Position numbers and translations under genes: made by a program
In this document: positions 37,059 to 48,700 of the stretch, one piece after another
Layout: each line of letters opens with the position of its first letter
Numbering within the stretch: the stretch's first letter is position 1
From: Heterotrichella gracilis
Lineage: Eukaryota; Sar; Xanthophyceae; Tribonematales; Xanthonemataceae
Assembly: GCA_032358255.1 (NCBI GenBank)
Contig: JAULBX010019965.1
Span: forward strand, 186,001 to 250,000
Direction: 5' to 3'
Length of the DNA stretch: 64,000 bases
Notes under the pieces: generated by a model
Told to the model about the DNA's origin: nothing
Database searches by the model: none
The model's input: the letters and a program-made list of their open reading frames with translations, nothing else

Positions 37059-38161
37059 ATGTCCAGCACCCACCTGCCAAGCTCCTACCGTGGCGGAGTG
37101 CAGCGCGCCGCCTCAAGAACCACCTTGGGCAACAAGGTACTGCTTGTTGCCGTGCCTTTCCTCTCTGCTAACCCGGCTTGTTTGGTGGTATCTGTCTGTT
37201 GATTGAGCTCCTTGCGCAGGCCAGCACGCAGGTGCACACTGACATCAAGCCTGGACGCGGTATTTCAGCAGTCCTGCTCAAGAGGGCAGTGAACACACCT
37301 GCCCTGGAGGCAAGGAGACCCACCACAGGCACCATGGTACTGCTTGTTGCCGTGCCTTACCCTCTCTGCTAACCCGGCTTGTTTCATGGTATCTGTCTGT
37401 TGACTGAGCTCCTTGCGCAGGCCAGCTCACAGGGGCACGCGGCCAGCGTGCCTGGGCGCGGTGCTCCAGCAGCCCTGCTGACGAGGGGGGCGACATTCGT
37501 GGCAGCTTCTGCGTGCGCTGCCCTGCCCCGGGGGATTTTCCCGGCGGTGAATTCCTGGTCTCTTGGGGAGCAGGTGCGCCCCGCGCTGCCTGCCCAACCC
37601 CCCATGCATTGGAGTTCCACCTGCTGACATCTCGTTGTGCTTGTACAGCTGCTGGTGTGCGTGGCAGGAGCGTACAGTCCTTTTGTGCTGTGGTATCTAG
37701 GGGCTGAACTCCTCTCGCTTGGGAGGGAAGTCGTGGTGAGTGCTCTGATGTTTTGCGAAGTTTGCTGGTCAAAGCTCCAACCGCTTTTGCAGTTGTAGGT
37801 GCACACTATGCGGCTTTGCCATTCTTGAAAAACACCACAGCCGCCTACCAAAGGAGTGTGTGCTTTGTTGGTTCTGCAGGTGGAGGCCCATGTGGACACC
37901 TTCTTGAAGAAGGCTGTGGTTCATCGGGGTACCGCAAGGGTTGGCCAGATCAGGCTGGGTGCTGGCGACAGCACCTCGGCAGGGGGCCAGTACCTTTTCC
38001 ACTGCTTGCCAGCCGACACCAGGGCCAACCGTCAGCTTGCGTCAGTGACGCTGCAGACAGATTACGGGCTGGACGTCCCCATCAATATGTGGCCGTCCAA
38101 GCGCCTGGGCGCCTCTCTGGACCGTGTGAAGAAGATTGACCGTTACCTTCGCAAGGAGTAG
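37059..38161 (+). CDS. Hypothetical 238-residue protein with a tandem-duplicated exon
   Basis: Five exons, all ending in phase 0 (37059-37136, 37220-37336, 37421-37573, 37649-37735, 37880-38161), run from ATG to TAG. I do not recognise the family. Exon 1 reads MSSTHLPSSYRGGVQRAASR; exons 2 and 3 share the pattern AS-Q-H-PGRG-A-LL-R; exon 4 is hydrophobic (LLVCVAGAYSPFVLWYLGAE) and may form one membrane helix or a buried strand; exon 5 is basic at its end (DRVKKIDRYLRKE). Intron 1 (37137-37219) and intron 2 (37337-37420) are about 94% alike, while exons 2 and 3 are only about two-thirds alike over their first 78 bases. Confidence 0.65.
37137..37500 (+). repeat. Tandem duplication of an intron plus exon, about 200-bp unit
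   Basis: Unit 1 is 37137-37336 and unit 2 starts at 37337. Both begin GTACTGCTTGTTGCCGTGCC and pass through GAGCTCCTTGCGCAGGCCAG. Similarity fades in the second half of the exon. Confidence 0.85.
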
Positions 38162-38352
38162 CGCTTGTGCTGTTCCCTGTTGTGCTGAGGGTCAGTTTAA
38201 TCACATTTGTATTGTGACACCTGTGTGGTCTGCGTCACTCAGCCATACTAGCCACTTATAAGCACTGTGTTCCAGTCAGCACTGCCTTTTACCACTAGGA
38301 AGAAAAGACAGCGAATACAGGAGGCAGACCTTTCCTTAAGGCATGTGATATT

Positions 38353-38642
38353 AGTCAGCTGGAAGACATGAAGCAATCTGTCCACTCAACTCCATTGCCT
38401 GCATAGCCCCAACATTGCCTTGGCACGTACTGTCTACATATCTATCAGTTTGCTAGAGTTGTTTCCTTCAAACGGTAAAAATTTCAGGCTGAATACAAAC
38501 TATAACATGTTGTGATTTGTACTCAGCCAGAAGTTATTACTGTTTTGAAGGAAACTATTCTAGCAAACTGATAGATATGAAGACAGCAACTGCCAAGGCA
38601 ACGTTGTGGCTTTGCAGACAATAGAGTTAAGTAGTCAGCTTG
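38353..38642. other. Long imperfect inverted repeat (arms about 130-150 bases)
   Basis: The left arm 38353-38505 pairs with 38512-38642 with small bulges. A perfect 21-nt block lies at 38437-38457 and 38559-38579, and other paired blocks include TTGCCTTGGCA and GTTTCCTTCAAA. The loop is very short. It could be a small-RNA precursor hairpin, as green algae have long ones, or a foldback / MITE-like element. No open frame inside. It lies in the 3' flank of the hypothetical gene. Confidence 0.75.
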
Positions 38643-38718
38643 TTTTTCAAGGTTTGTGCTTGAGCGTTCTTAGGACATTCAACACCAAAACTTTCTCCAC
38701 GCACGATGATAGCCAAAG

Positions 38719-38775
38719 GCGCTTTTGGCCTCGTTCTATAACGAGTGCGCCTTTTTGAAATGAGGCCAAAAGCGC
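38719..38775. other. 14-bp perfect inverted repeat
   Basis: GCGCTTTTGGCCTC at 38719-38732 and its complement at 38762-38775. The loop itself holds CGTTCTATAACG. It lies just after the long inverted repeat. Confidence 0.8.
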
Positions 38776-39391
38776 TCGAGGGCTGGACCTATTTCGAGAT
38801 CGAGTTTGGCGCTCATTGATCAACGGGACAGTTTTTTATTGTTTGTTTAGTGAGCCTGATATCAACGTATTGGGATCAGGCCTGTATGGACAGCAGTACG
38901 ATGGGCGATGCCCTGTCCATGTAGCATGACTCCTAATGTAACTTACTTGCCAAGAATTAATGAGATTTCTCACAACTGACTGGGCTTTCACTAAAAAAAA
39001 AAATTTAATCCTTTCCTTTTCCTGGCAAAATGGCGGGAATACAAATGCATCACGATTACGGGTACATATATACGGTACGCGGTACGACAGCTTCAGGTTG
39101 CAGTCCAGGAATGTGCAGTAGCTACACCGCTTGGTCCTCCAGGACGGCGATACAATCAGGTTTGTAACATCGCAGCGCCCAAGTTATACTGGTGCCATAT
39201 CGAGGGAGTTGCCAGTTAGGGGCTCATATGCATGCATATTGAGCATGTTCAACTTGGTATTGTCTCTCCTTGCAAATAGTTTCTCGGGTGCAGACACACT
39301 TGTGTCCAACTCTGTGAAACTCAGTTGCATAGGATGTTGTTGATATTGTGCCAATTTCTTAGTTATAATTGTTTACATTGTTTGTGACAGG

Positions 39392-41492
39392 ATGGTGGGC
39401 AGGACATCTGCCTCTGGACGCGCCAGGAGCCACCAAGGGCAGCAGGAGCAGACCTTCGCCCTCCAAGGCCTCCCAGATCCACTACTCCAAGCTGTGCTGG
39501 GACACCTGCCAGTGAGGGAGCGGGTGCAGGCGCAGCTGGTGTGCAAGCACTGGCGGGAAGCCCTACAGGGACCCAGTGCAGCCTGGGCAGTGGTGGACTT
39601 CGACCAGCTGGGAGAGTATGTTTACGGTGGTATGCCAAAACGCTTCAGGCCATATCTACCCTTCTTCGTCAACCTTGACCCCTCACAGGCCGCACTCTTC
39701 CCAGAGGCCGCGCCTTTTGCCACTGACAGCCTACCACCAAGGCTGACAGCAACCACTTGCCTTGAGTTGCCTCCGTTGCTGCTGACGTGGCCGCGTCCTG
39801 ACTTGAACAGCATCGTGCTGTTCACGCCCACACAGCTGTGTAGCCTGAGGTACGGCGCACACTGGGGCAGTTCATCTGTAGTGGTTGGTGAGCCCCTGTG
39901 GAGCCGCTTATCCAGCCTCACTGGCCTGGAGGAGCTCCGCGTCTTTGCAGACGACATGCCAGAGCCATCACAGCTGCAGACCTTGTCCAACCTCACCTCC
40001 CTGCACTGGAACCGCAGTCTTAGCTTGCTGGCGCCTTGTCTGCACATCAGGGAGCAGATCAGAGAGCTCGAACTGCGGGTGGACAGCTGTGAGTTGTGGC
40101 CCAGGAGGGACAGCGAGGAAGTGTTGCTAGATCAGCTTGCACAGCTGCCAGCCTTGCACACTTTGTCTTTACAGAATGGACATGAGGTGCCCTAGATGCC
40201 AGGGGTTGAACATGCCACCGTGTTGGACTTCGGGAGAGTTTCTCAACTGACAAGCCTCCATGTGGAAGTGGCAGTAGACAGGGCAGTAAGCTACATCCTG
40301 CCAAGCCAGCTGGTCAAGCTCTCTCTTTCTGGACTCCGCCAGTATAATCGAATCTGGGCAGGCTGGCAGCACATGCACTTGGCCACCTTTGGGGAGGCGA
40401 TGCAGAGCTGTACGCATTTGGGGCATCTTGTCCTTCCAGGCTATTTTGTTAATTCCATGCAGGAGGACATCAGAAGATTGCCGATGCTTAGAGTGCTGCA
40501 GGTAGGAGGCCAGTTGGAGGATGATCACAACAGCAATGGCTGTGTTCATGTATTGCAGACAAATTATGTCTAGTATATTTAGTGCATTATACAGTAGGTG
40601 TGTATTCATGGACTTCCTCGCAATACATGGTGTGTTCATTGCCAGATCGCCCTACTGCATATTTGCACGCTATGTTCTAGGCTGTAATTAAGGCCATCAT
40701 CCAGCATCATTACTAAGCCCGCGTATCCCTCTGCCTGATGAAGTGTTGTCAGTTCACGCAGTTGCATGATCCCAACTACCAAACGTATATATACTACGAG
40801 TATATACGCATTGGATGACCGGTATACAGCCAGATTAGCGGCCAGGCTTGCACATGCAGCGCCTTTCTGTCCAGCATCATTCACATCGTTTTGAGGGATT
40901 GAGTGGACAAGGTAATATGTGTGTATTAGTCTTGACTTGTTGCTGTGCCTCCCGCAGGTGGATATAGTAGTTTAATTTCATTTGCATGAAGTCAGAATAT
41001 ATAATGTGCCTCCTGCAGGTGGATGTTCTAAGTTGCCGAGAGCCCATCAACATTCCCCACCTGCCAAACCTGCTCCAATTGGATGCCTTCGAGGGTAGGC
41101 AGGAACTCCGCAACACCCGTAGCAATCTGGTGGTGCACCTGCCGATGCACCCATCCCTGCAAATGAGCCTGCGGCACGAAGACACCGTGACGTTGAAGAG
41201 CGTGCATTGGTCGCTCTGCAGCTACGACATCAAGTATAATAGAAAGCACGGCGACTGGACTCTTTCTACCCTCGTGCACTCACACCAGGCCATGGGCGGC
41301 TGCGACACACCTGCCATGCAGTTCCACCCTGCAGTGGTGGCCACCAGGTGGAGTGGGCTGGTAGAGGAGGCGAGGCAGGTGGAGGTGCTGTACCAGGCCA
41401 TTGCTGGGCATCCCTGGGATCCACTTACCATTGCTGGGCATCCTTGGGATCAACCTACCATTGCGGAGGGCAGTGAGGGTGTGTGTGTGTGA
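39392..41492 (+). CDS. F-box / leucine-rich protein with one in-frame stop
   Basis: Exon 1 is 39392-40501 and exon 2 is 41019-41492. An F-box lies near the N-terminus (LPDPLLQAVLGHLPVRERVQ then CKHWREAL), followed by irregular leucine-rich segments such as LSSLTGLEELRVF and LPALHTLSLQNG. A single TAG at 40193-40195 splits the long exon; the same frame stays open on both sides for 267 and about 100 codons with continuing leucine-rich pattern. I see no intron that would remove the stop. Options: a recent nonsense mutation, a real end with a decaying 3' part, or an assembly error. If intact, the product would be about 527 residues and act as a substrate adaptor of SCF ubiquitin ligases. Exon 2 ends with a 30-bp tandem repeat. 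Confidence 0.7.
40945..40964 (+). repeat. Duplicate splice acceptor upstream of F-box exon 2
   Basis: TGTGCCTCCCGCAGGTGGAT is repeated 60 bases on at 41005-41024 with one change. Use of the first copy would reach a stop within six codons, so the second is the working acceptor. Confidence 0.8.
41401..41462 (+). repeat. 30-bp in-frame tandem repeat in F-box exon 2
   Basis: Two copies of a unit ATTGCTGGGCATCC..GGGATC encode IAGHPWDPLT and IAGHPWDQPT, followed by a partial third start (ACCATTGCGG). Confidence 0.85.
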
Positions 41493-42701
41493 GGACGTAG
41501 GAAATTGTGGGTTTGGGGAGGGGTAAAGCAGGAGGATGTTGGCAAGGAGATCATTCATGGAAGGGGAGGGTACGGGGCGCCCCGTACCCTGCGCAGGGGG
41601 GAATGGGGCAGCGGGCACAGCAGAGGGTACCATCGGTATGTGTGAATGCACAAGCCTGCAAGCTATGTGGACATATACCATCTGCTAAGCATATTCTCTG
41701 TGAAGACAACCAGAATTGCCATTTGCCTCGAGCAATGGGCAGAAATATGCAATGATCTGGCACAAGGCTATTGAGCGGACACTCGCCAATAAACACGTGT
41801 TGGAACCAGTATCTCAATTGTCTAATGTTTCTGACTTTGTGGTGTGGCGCCGTGTGTGGGGGCATTATCCTTCTTTTTTCTCATTTTAGTCTACTAGTTG
41901 CCCAAATTTCGGTGATGGTAGCTTGCAAAATTTTCTTTCGAAGTGTAAAGTACGCTGCTTAGCATTGAATGCCCTTCCTTAAAACCCTGTGCGCTTACCT
42001 TCTGCCAGACTGGGTGGTGCAATCCCCATCCATTGGCGGTACTACTGCCAATGGAAAGTCCCTTCAACATGCCATTAGAGTCTCAAGCTGAGACATGTTT
42101 ACCTGCAGGCATCTGTTTCTTCAAGGCCGGTCCAATGCAAGCAAACCCTCCCGCATCACCCTCCACATCGCCACCACCAATATTGGCACCTTACTGATGC
42201 ATCACTGTGATTCAGGAGACACAGCAGGTAAACAGCAGCTTTTTCCACCAAGCAAAGCAGGTTTAAAACAATTGTGTTGATCTACAAATGTAATCGCTTT
42301 TCCTGTGGCGGGAAAAGCAGCAGGTTTATGGCATCTGTTTTGGCATGAGGGTCAGCACTCGATAGGTGAATCCTTCGCCTTGGCTCAGACGACAAGGGCA
42401 CTGCACGCAACAACGTAATACTTGAACAAGCCCTCGTCGCACCTGCTGGTTGCTTGTTATTCGAACAGTGCGTTACCGCCGGTACATCGGGTCGAAAGTG
42501 GAACGGTGCATGCATGTCTATGCGCTGTGGCTGTTGTCGCATCCTTGAGCGCTTGTACACAGCGTGTGATAGATTTTTAAACTTGCAGTGTCGCCCAAAC
42601 TGCTTGGGTGGGCTACAGTAAAGCTGGAGCTGTCCTAGGTGGAAGCATGCATATGCTGCTTCAAACCCTTGCCAGCCAGTGGTGGTGAAGCCCTGCCCGC
42701 A
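41493..42701. other. Intergenic upstream of the VPS13-like gene
   Basis: At 42109-42228 there is an exon-like stretch (acceptor CTGCAG, about 40 open codons, donor GTAAAC) that I cannot join to either neighbour. The rest shows no gene. Confidence 0.4.
41568..41589. other. Perfect 22-bp palindrome
   Basis: GGGTACGGGGC followed directly by its exact complement. It lies 76 bases after the F-box stop; it could be a 3'-end element or a protein-binding site. Confidence 0.8.
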
Positions 42702-45700
42702 ATGCACCACCTGGGTGGAGACTGGCTCTTGGAGCGTTCGTGGCGGGAACTATGCACCCTCATCGCTGTCTCGGTGGTGCTCATCGCTCTGGGAGTGCTC
42801 GCTTGGTACGCCTGCATGCGTTTGTGTGGATGGTACCCTGCCCTTGCCCAGCTAGACCACACTCTTTGCACCTTTGCAACTGAGCGAGCTCCTGTGACGT
42901 CTCGTTGCAATGTATAGGCTGGTGCGGACCAAGAAGCTTCTGGAGAGGCTTTCGAGGAAGGTGTTTAGCGTAGTGCTGCAAGACGTTGCAGAGCTGCAGT
43001 ACTCACTGCTCAAGGGTAAGGAAAGGAATACACTCTGGCCTTTGTTTGCCCAGGCAAGCCATATGCGCCTCATCCTACACTGGCACCTTATCCGCTTGTG
43101 TTTTCAAACCAAGGGTACTGCCAGCAACCAAGGCTAGAGTTTGTGCACCTGTTCTGTTGCAGGCACGCTTACCGCTCGCAAGGTCAGGTTCAAACCAGAG
43201 TTTATAGACAGCCTTGACTTGCCCTTCTCCTGCAAAGAAGGTACGGGGGATCGCTCCCGCTCTGCACTTGCTTGCTACTTGCTTGCTTGCCACGCACACT
43301 GGAATCTCCTGCACAGTATTCCTTCCACCAGCGCACGGTGTTTGAATTGCCCTTTTGTCTCGCTGCCAGCATGCGTGGACGAGGTGTCGCTGACGTGCCC
43401 ATGGCTGCTGTGCGGGAACCGAGCCTGGGGCCTGCGGGCATCTGGCCTGACGCTGACTGTGGGGATGCGCAAATACCCTACGGTAGGGTTAAAACACATA
43501 CCCTATATATGCCCTGCGGTGTGGACATGCATCGGGTGGATACTATCTCGACTGCTGCTGTGCACCGCGTTGTATTCAAATCTTGTTTAGGGTTTAGGGT
43601 TTAGGGTTTTTGGTTGCGGGTGCATGTGCGTGGCTTCATCCCATTTTATGGTTTAGTGTTTCTGTTCATCTGGATTTGGCTGCCCACGCGCGGTTGCCCA
43701 GTCCTGTTTAGAGGTTAGATTTAGAGTTTCTGGCTGAGCCCTGGGTGCAAGCATGTGGTGGCTGAGCCCCTGCGCTCCTGATGCAGACCATGGCGTGGGA
43801 TGCACACATGCCGCAGCGGGACAAGACCATTGCTGCTGTCAAGGCCGCCAAGCTGTCTGCTGTGGAGCGCATACTGTGGGGAGGGGCGCCGCCTGTGGTG
43901 ACAAGTAAGCAACCCCACAAGCCGTGCAACTTGGGGATTGATCATAATGATACATTCAAAATGCACCTATTTTATGGCATGCATGGTTATTTACGTGGAT
44001 GCATTATACATGTAAAGCTTTGCAAAGCTCGAGGGCATACGTGTATCTTATTTTTAAATATATTTCACCAGTAATTTGTGGGAACTGTCGCTGGCATGTG
44101 CTCCGACGCGTGCACATCGCCCCTGCTGCACAACACATCCGTTGTGTGCTGAACTGCTTAACTTTTGCATTGTATCCTCATTACCTCCTCACAACCTTCT
44201 CACACCCGGGCACTGATGGCTGTCTCAAGGTGCACTTGCCTTGCACACAACCGCACTGCATGGAACCTCCTGCCTGCAGGCACACAACCACTCATAACCA
44301 ACCTGGCTGGAGCCTGGCACCCATGTATACCCGTGCGGTATGCTAGGCCATTGCGGACATCCCCACACCCACACTCCCACACTCAGCGGCACCCCACACC
44401 CTGCCCCCTAAACTCAAAACCCTTCAACCCCCCCAGGCCGCCGTACGCGCCAGTACCTGCTGCGCCGCCTTGGCTACCTTGTGCTGCGTGGCCTGGAGGT
44501 GGAGCTGGCTGACCTGCGATGCACCCTGGTGCTGGACCAGGTGCCAACGCAGAGGACGGAAGGTGAGCGGCATGGATTTTAATAATGTTGTTTGGGGGGG
44601 TGCTGTACATCGCATCCACCACTCGCCACACATGCTGCGCCTCCCCTCTTACCTGTCCTTCGGTCACCACCAGTCATCACCACATGCATTCTGGCACAAA
44701 AGCGAGATCTACCCTCTTTGCCCTCCTCCTACCCACCGCACCCACCACCGCCCTCTGCGCACAGACCCCACCACAGGCACCGACGGCCAGGGCCTGTCAG
44801 CTGACCAGCTGCTGGGCACATCAGCCACCCTGGCGCTGCGGGGGCTGCGGCTGGGCAACCGGGCGGCGGTGGCGGGGGGCGTGGTGGCGGGGCTGGCGGG
44901 GGCGGTGGGTGCTGGGGTGGTGTCTACTGATGTGCAGGTCAAGGGGCTCATGCTGGAGGTGACGCCGCCACCCGCGCTGGCGGGGTCAAGGTAACGATTT
45001 TAGGGTGAAGTGTGGTGGGGATGGGGGTTCAGGGTTTGGAGGTTCTGGACTTAGAAGATAGGCATTACCGCGGGGTTTGGGTGCGTGGATCAATAGCAAG
45101 CGCACGGTGCTCACATGGTTGTCTGTCAAACGGGTTACAAATGAACAAAGATGGTGGACACTACCAGATTCTGGTCAGCCAATCACAGTCAGTTACAGGA
45201 GGTTCATCAATGCATCCCAATGTGCATTGTGTTTTCCCCGCTCCTGGAGAGTGAAAGCATCCATTTTCATTTTGATAATGAAAATTTGCTTTTAAACCAT
45301 TGGCTTCGCCCCCGCAGCACCCCCCGCCCCGTGCCCGTCATCCGCCGCTGGAACTGCTCCACCCAGGTCAGCTGGCAGCTCACCACCACGCTCATGCGCG
45401 CACCCTGCTCCGAGTGCGGTCCCGTGCTGAGCGTGCACATATTCATGCACGCGCTGCACGTGCAGCTGGAGCCGGTGGCGCTCAAGCTGATGCTGGCCAG
45501 CCTGGCGTGCGTGCACCAGTACGTGCAGCACCGCAAGTATCGCAAGCTCAGGCCGCAGGTGGGTAAATGTTGTGGACGCTGGGGGCGAGGGGGAAGGGTG
45601 GGGGGCCTCATGCGTGGCTTGTGTGTGTCTGCATTAGTGCATTGGGGAAGCCAGCCCACAATACACGCTGTTTACCTTGAGGTTTATAGGCCGACTGCGC

Positions 45701-48700
45701 ATTGGTATGCACACACATATCTACATCTGCATTAATTGCCCCTATCCTTCATCTTCCTGCCTACCTCAAACCTCCATTCCTGCGCAAAAATGCAGTGCCC
45801 CCGGGCTTGCGCGACTCCAGCGTAAACCCTGAACCCTGAATTCTGAACCTGCTGCGTGACTAGCTCTTGAATCCTACACCGTTTGTGTGACTAATTCCTA
45901 ACCCCTCAACCCCCACAGGTGGACGTGCGCTCCTCGCCCCTCCAGTGGTGGCACCACGCCTGCCGCTCGGTGCTGGTGGAGCGATCCCGACTGCTGCGCG
46001 GCTACCAGACGCACATGGCGCAGGGCCAGCGCCACGAGCTGAGGCAGGCGTATGAGCGCCTGTACCTGCGGTCAAAGTCTAAGAGGGTCAGGTGCGGGCG
46101 GTAGGGAGTTGGTGTCGGGGAATGCAGGTGGGTAGAGGTCGTGGGTTTGCGTGGAGTGCAGGTGGGTGCATGTTGAGCAGAAGTGTCGGGTACAAGGGCG
46201 TGGTGTAGGTACTACGACTGTGGTTTGGGGCTAGGTTGCGCTGCGTTCAGGGTTCATCGCCAATTCCCTCTGGTTTTCTATGCACACATGCCCTGGTTAG
46301 GGTTTATGGTTCCCTGACACTCCCCTAACACCTACCTTGACGGTGCAGGGTGTGGGATATGGCCATGCGGGCGATGGGCAGCGGCGCGGAATGCACCTGC
46401 ACTGCGCTGTGGAGGATGGAGGCGCACATGTGTGAAGGGGACATTGCGCAGTTCAGGTGGTGGGCGTGGGTGCACAGCCAGGGCCGAAAGGTGGGTGGTG
46501 TGGTTAAGGGAGGGGTGGAGGTGATCAGGTGTGTGTATGGGGGGGAGCCATTGGCGGCATGGCTTATACCTGGTATTGCGGAGGGGTGCACCCTCATTTG
46601 ATATTTAGAGTTCGTGCACAGAATTGCATATCCAACACCCTACCTTGCTGCAACCCTTAACCCCACTGTGCAGCCCCCCTCCCCCGACGCCCTGCACCAC
46701 AAGCTGGAGAGCATCTTCAACATCATCGGGGCCAAGGGGAAGATACGAGTGGACCGCTCCCGCCCCCTGCGCGCCCAGCTCTCAACCTACTGTCCAAAGG
46801 TCTCCCTGGCCATGCAGCTGGCGCCCGCCTCCGATGCCTGCCGCGCGCAGCTGGTGCTGACTGTGGAGCAGCTGCACTGTGGGCTGAGGGCAGGGTCTAA
46901 CCAGGCGCAGCAGTTGCAGGATGGCGCGGGGCCGCTGAACGTTGAGGTGCGTGTGGGGTTTTGAGGTTGGGGGGGTTGGAGAAGGGCGTGCGCTCAGGGT
47001 TTGGGTGTACGGTTTAGGATTTGGGATTCAGGGTTGAATGGCGTGGGCAGCAGCTGGTGCTGACTGTTGAGCAGCTGCACTGTGGGTTGAGGGCAGGGTC
47101 AAACCAGGCACAACGGCTGCTGGATGGGACGGGGCTGCTGAATGTGGAGGTGCGTGTGGGGTTTGCAGGTTGTTGAGGTAGTGCCTTATGTTCAGGGTTC
47201 AGCTTGAGGGTTTAGGGTTGAATCAAGAGGGTTTAGGGTTGAATCTCGAGTCTGCGATTTTGATGTGTAATATTGTGCTGACAATGTACTCATGCTGACA
47301 ATGTCCACCCTCCCCCCCCGCAGGCCTCCTGCCACGCCATGCACATTGCACACTGCACAGGCAGCGCTGCTGCAGGCGGACTCCCGCAGCGGCCCATGGG
47401 TGGGGTCCCCACGGCCACCGGTGCCCCCCCCGCCCCCTGGCTGGTGCAGAGCCCCCCCGTGTACCTCACAAACACACACAGCCAGAAGGTGAGGGGGGCG
47501 TCTTTGAACGGGAAGCGGGAGGGGTTGTGCTTCTCACATGGGGGATAATTGTGTACATAATCATGTACATAGGACAGACACAGCACATGGCCCCCATGCG
47601 GGAACGCCAGGAACTGACCACCGCAGGGATGGTGCGCCAGCAGCCCAATTATTGCCGTGCCGTCCTTGTGCCCACACACCAACCCCTCTTAACGCAGAAC
47701 TCTACCAAAGAACCCCATAAAACACTCACTCTCTGCTCACCCACCACCTTCCCCCCCTTTGCAGGGCGTGCCCCCTCCCCCCTTCTTCCGCCTCGCCATG
47801 GTCCGCCCCCCCCTGCAAACCGCGGCCGAGCCCGGCACCCTGCGCGCCGAGGTGGCCCCCATCGACATCATCCACCAGCAGCTGCCATTGCTGCAGTGCG
47901 TGAGGTTCATGAATGCAGCCTGGCCCCCTTACAGCTTTGACCCCCTGGTGGTGAAGTCGGCTGTGTCCTTCAACGAGGTGGTGCGGGACAGGGTGTTTGG
48001 CGCGCGCATGGGCCACCGCCACATCAACACGCAGCTCAGCACGCACCTGGAGGTGGGTCGGTGGTAATCTGCATGGGGCAGAAATACATTGATGATTGAT
48101 ATCAGGATGAGCCTGGGGATGGGGCGGCGTTGCCTACTTCTCAGAGTTTGTGCAAACTAAGTACAAAACTTTGCGCTGCTTGCCACGAGAATGGCCTGTT
48201 TTGGGCATGCGGGAATGGAGCCAATACTGATTGTAAGGGTCCCTTGCTGCAGCTTGAGGTTGGCGATGTAATAGACTATGAAGAAATCAACAAATGTAGT
48301 AATAATCTAATATTCGCTTTGTTTGCAGCTTGAGGTTGGCGACGTGCGCCTCATCCTTCCCTGCGGGGACCTGCCTGCCAAGGAGGAGGACCCGGCAAAT
48401 GCGCCGCATGGCCGCGCGTTCCTGCGCCAGCGCTCCATGGCGGGCACCAGCGACGATGAGGGCGGGGAGGAGGCGCCCTGCATGCTGGTGCTGGCGCTGG
48501 GCCAGTTCACGGTCACCTCATCATGCAGGGGGCTGGGGCCAGGTGCGGGGTGCAGGGTGTTTGGGTGAGGGGGGTGTTTTCAGGGTAGGATAAGGGTGCT
48601 CATGTGGGCATGACAAATGGCCCAGTATAGCAGTAGGTGTATACAGGGTAGCTGGTGATGCGGCAGTATTTAAATCAAAAGTACCCAGTATTAATCCAGT

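Larger units (their letters stand above)
38162..39391. other. Intergenic between hypothetical gene and F-box gene
   Basis: Contains the two inverted repeats and a CATATGCATGCATATT palindrome near 39227. A 5' UTR exon of the F-box gene may lie here, because its first coding exon is preceded by an acceptor-like GTGACAG. Confidence 0.45.

Noticed and set aside
41568-41589. Rho-independent terminator reading of the 22-bp palindrome
   Set aside because: The setting is eukaryotic and there is no loop or T-run.
42639-42701. Upstream extension of the VPS13 first exon
   Set aside because: In frame but lacks an ATG; the ATG at 42702 is the first start codon.
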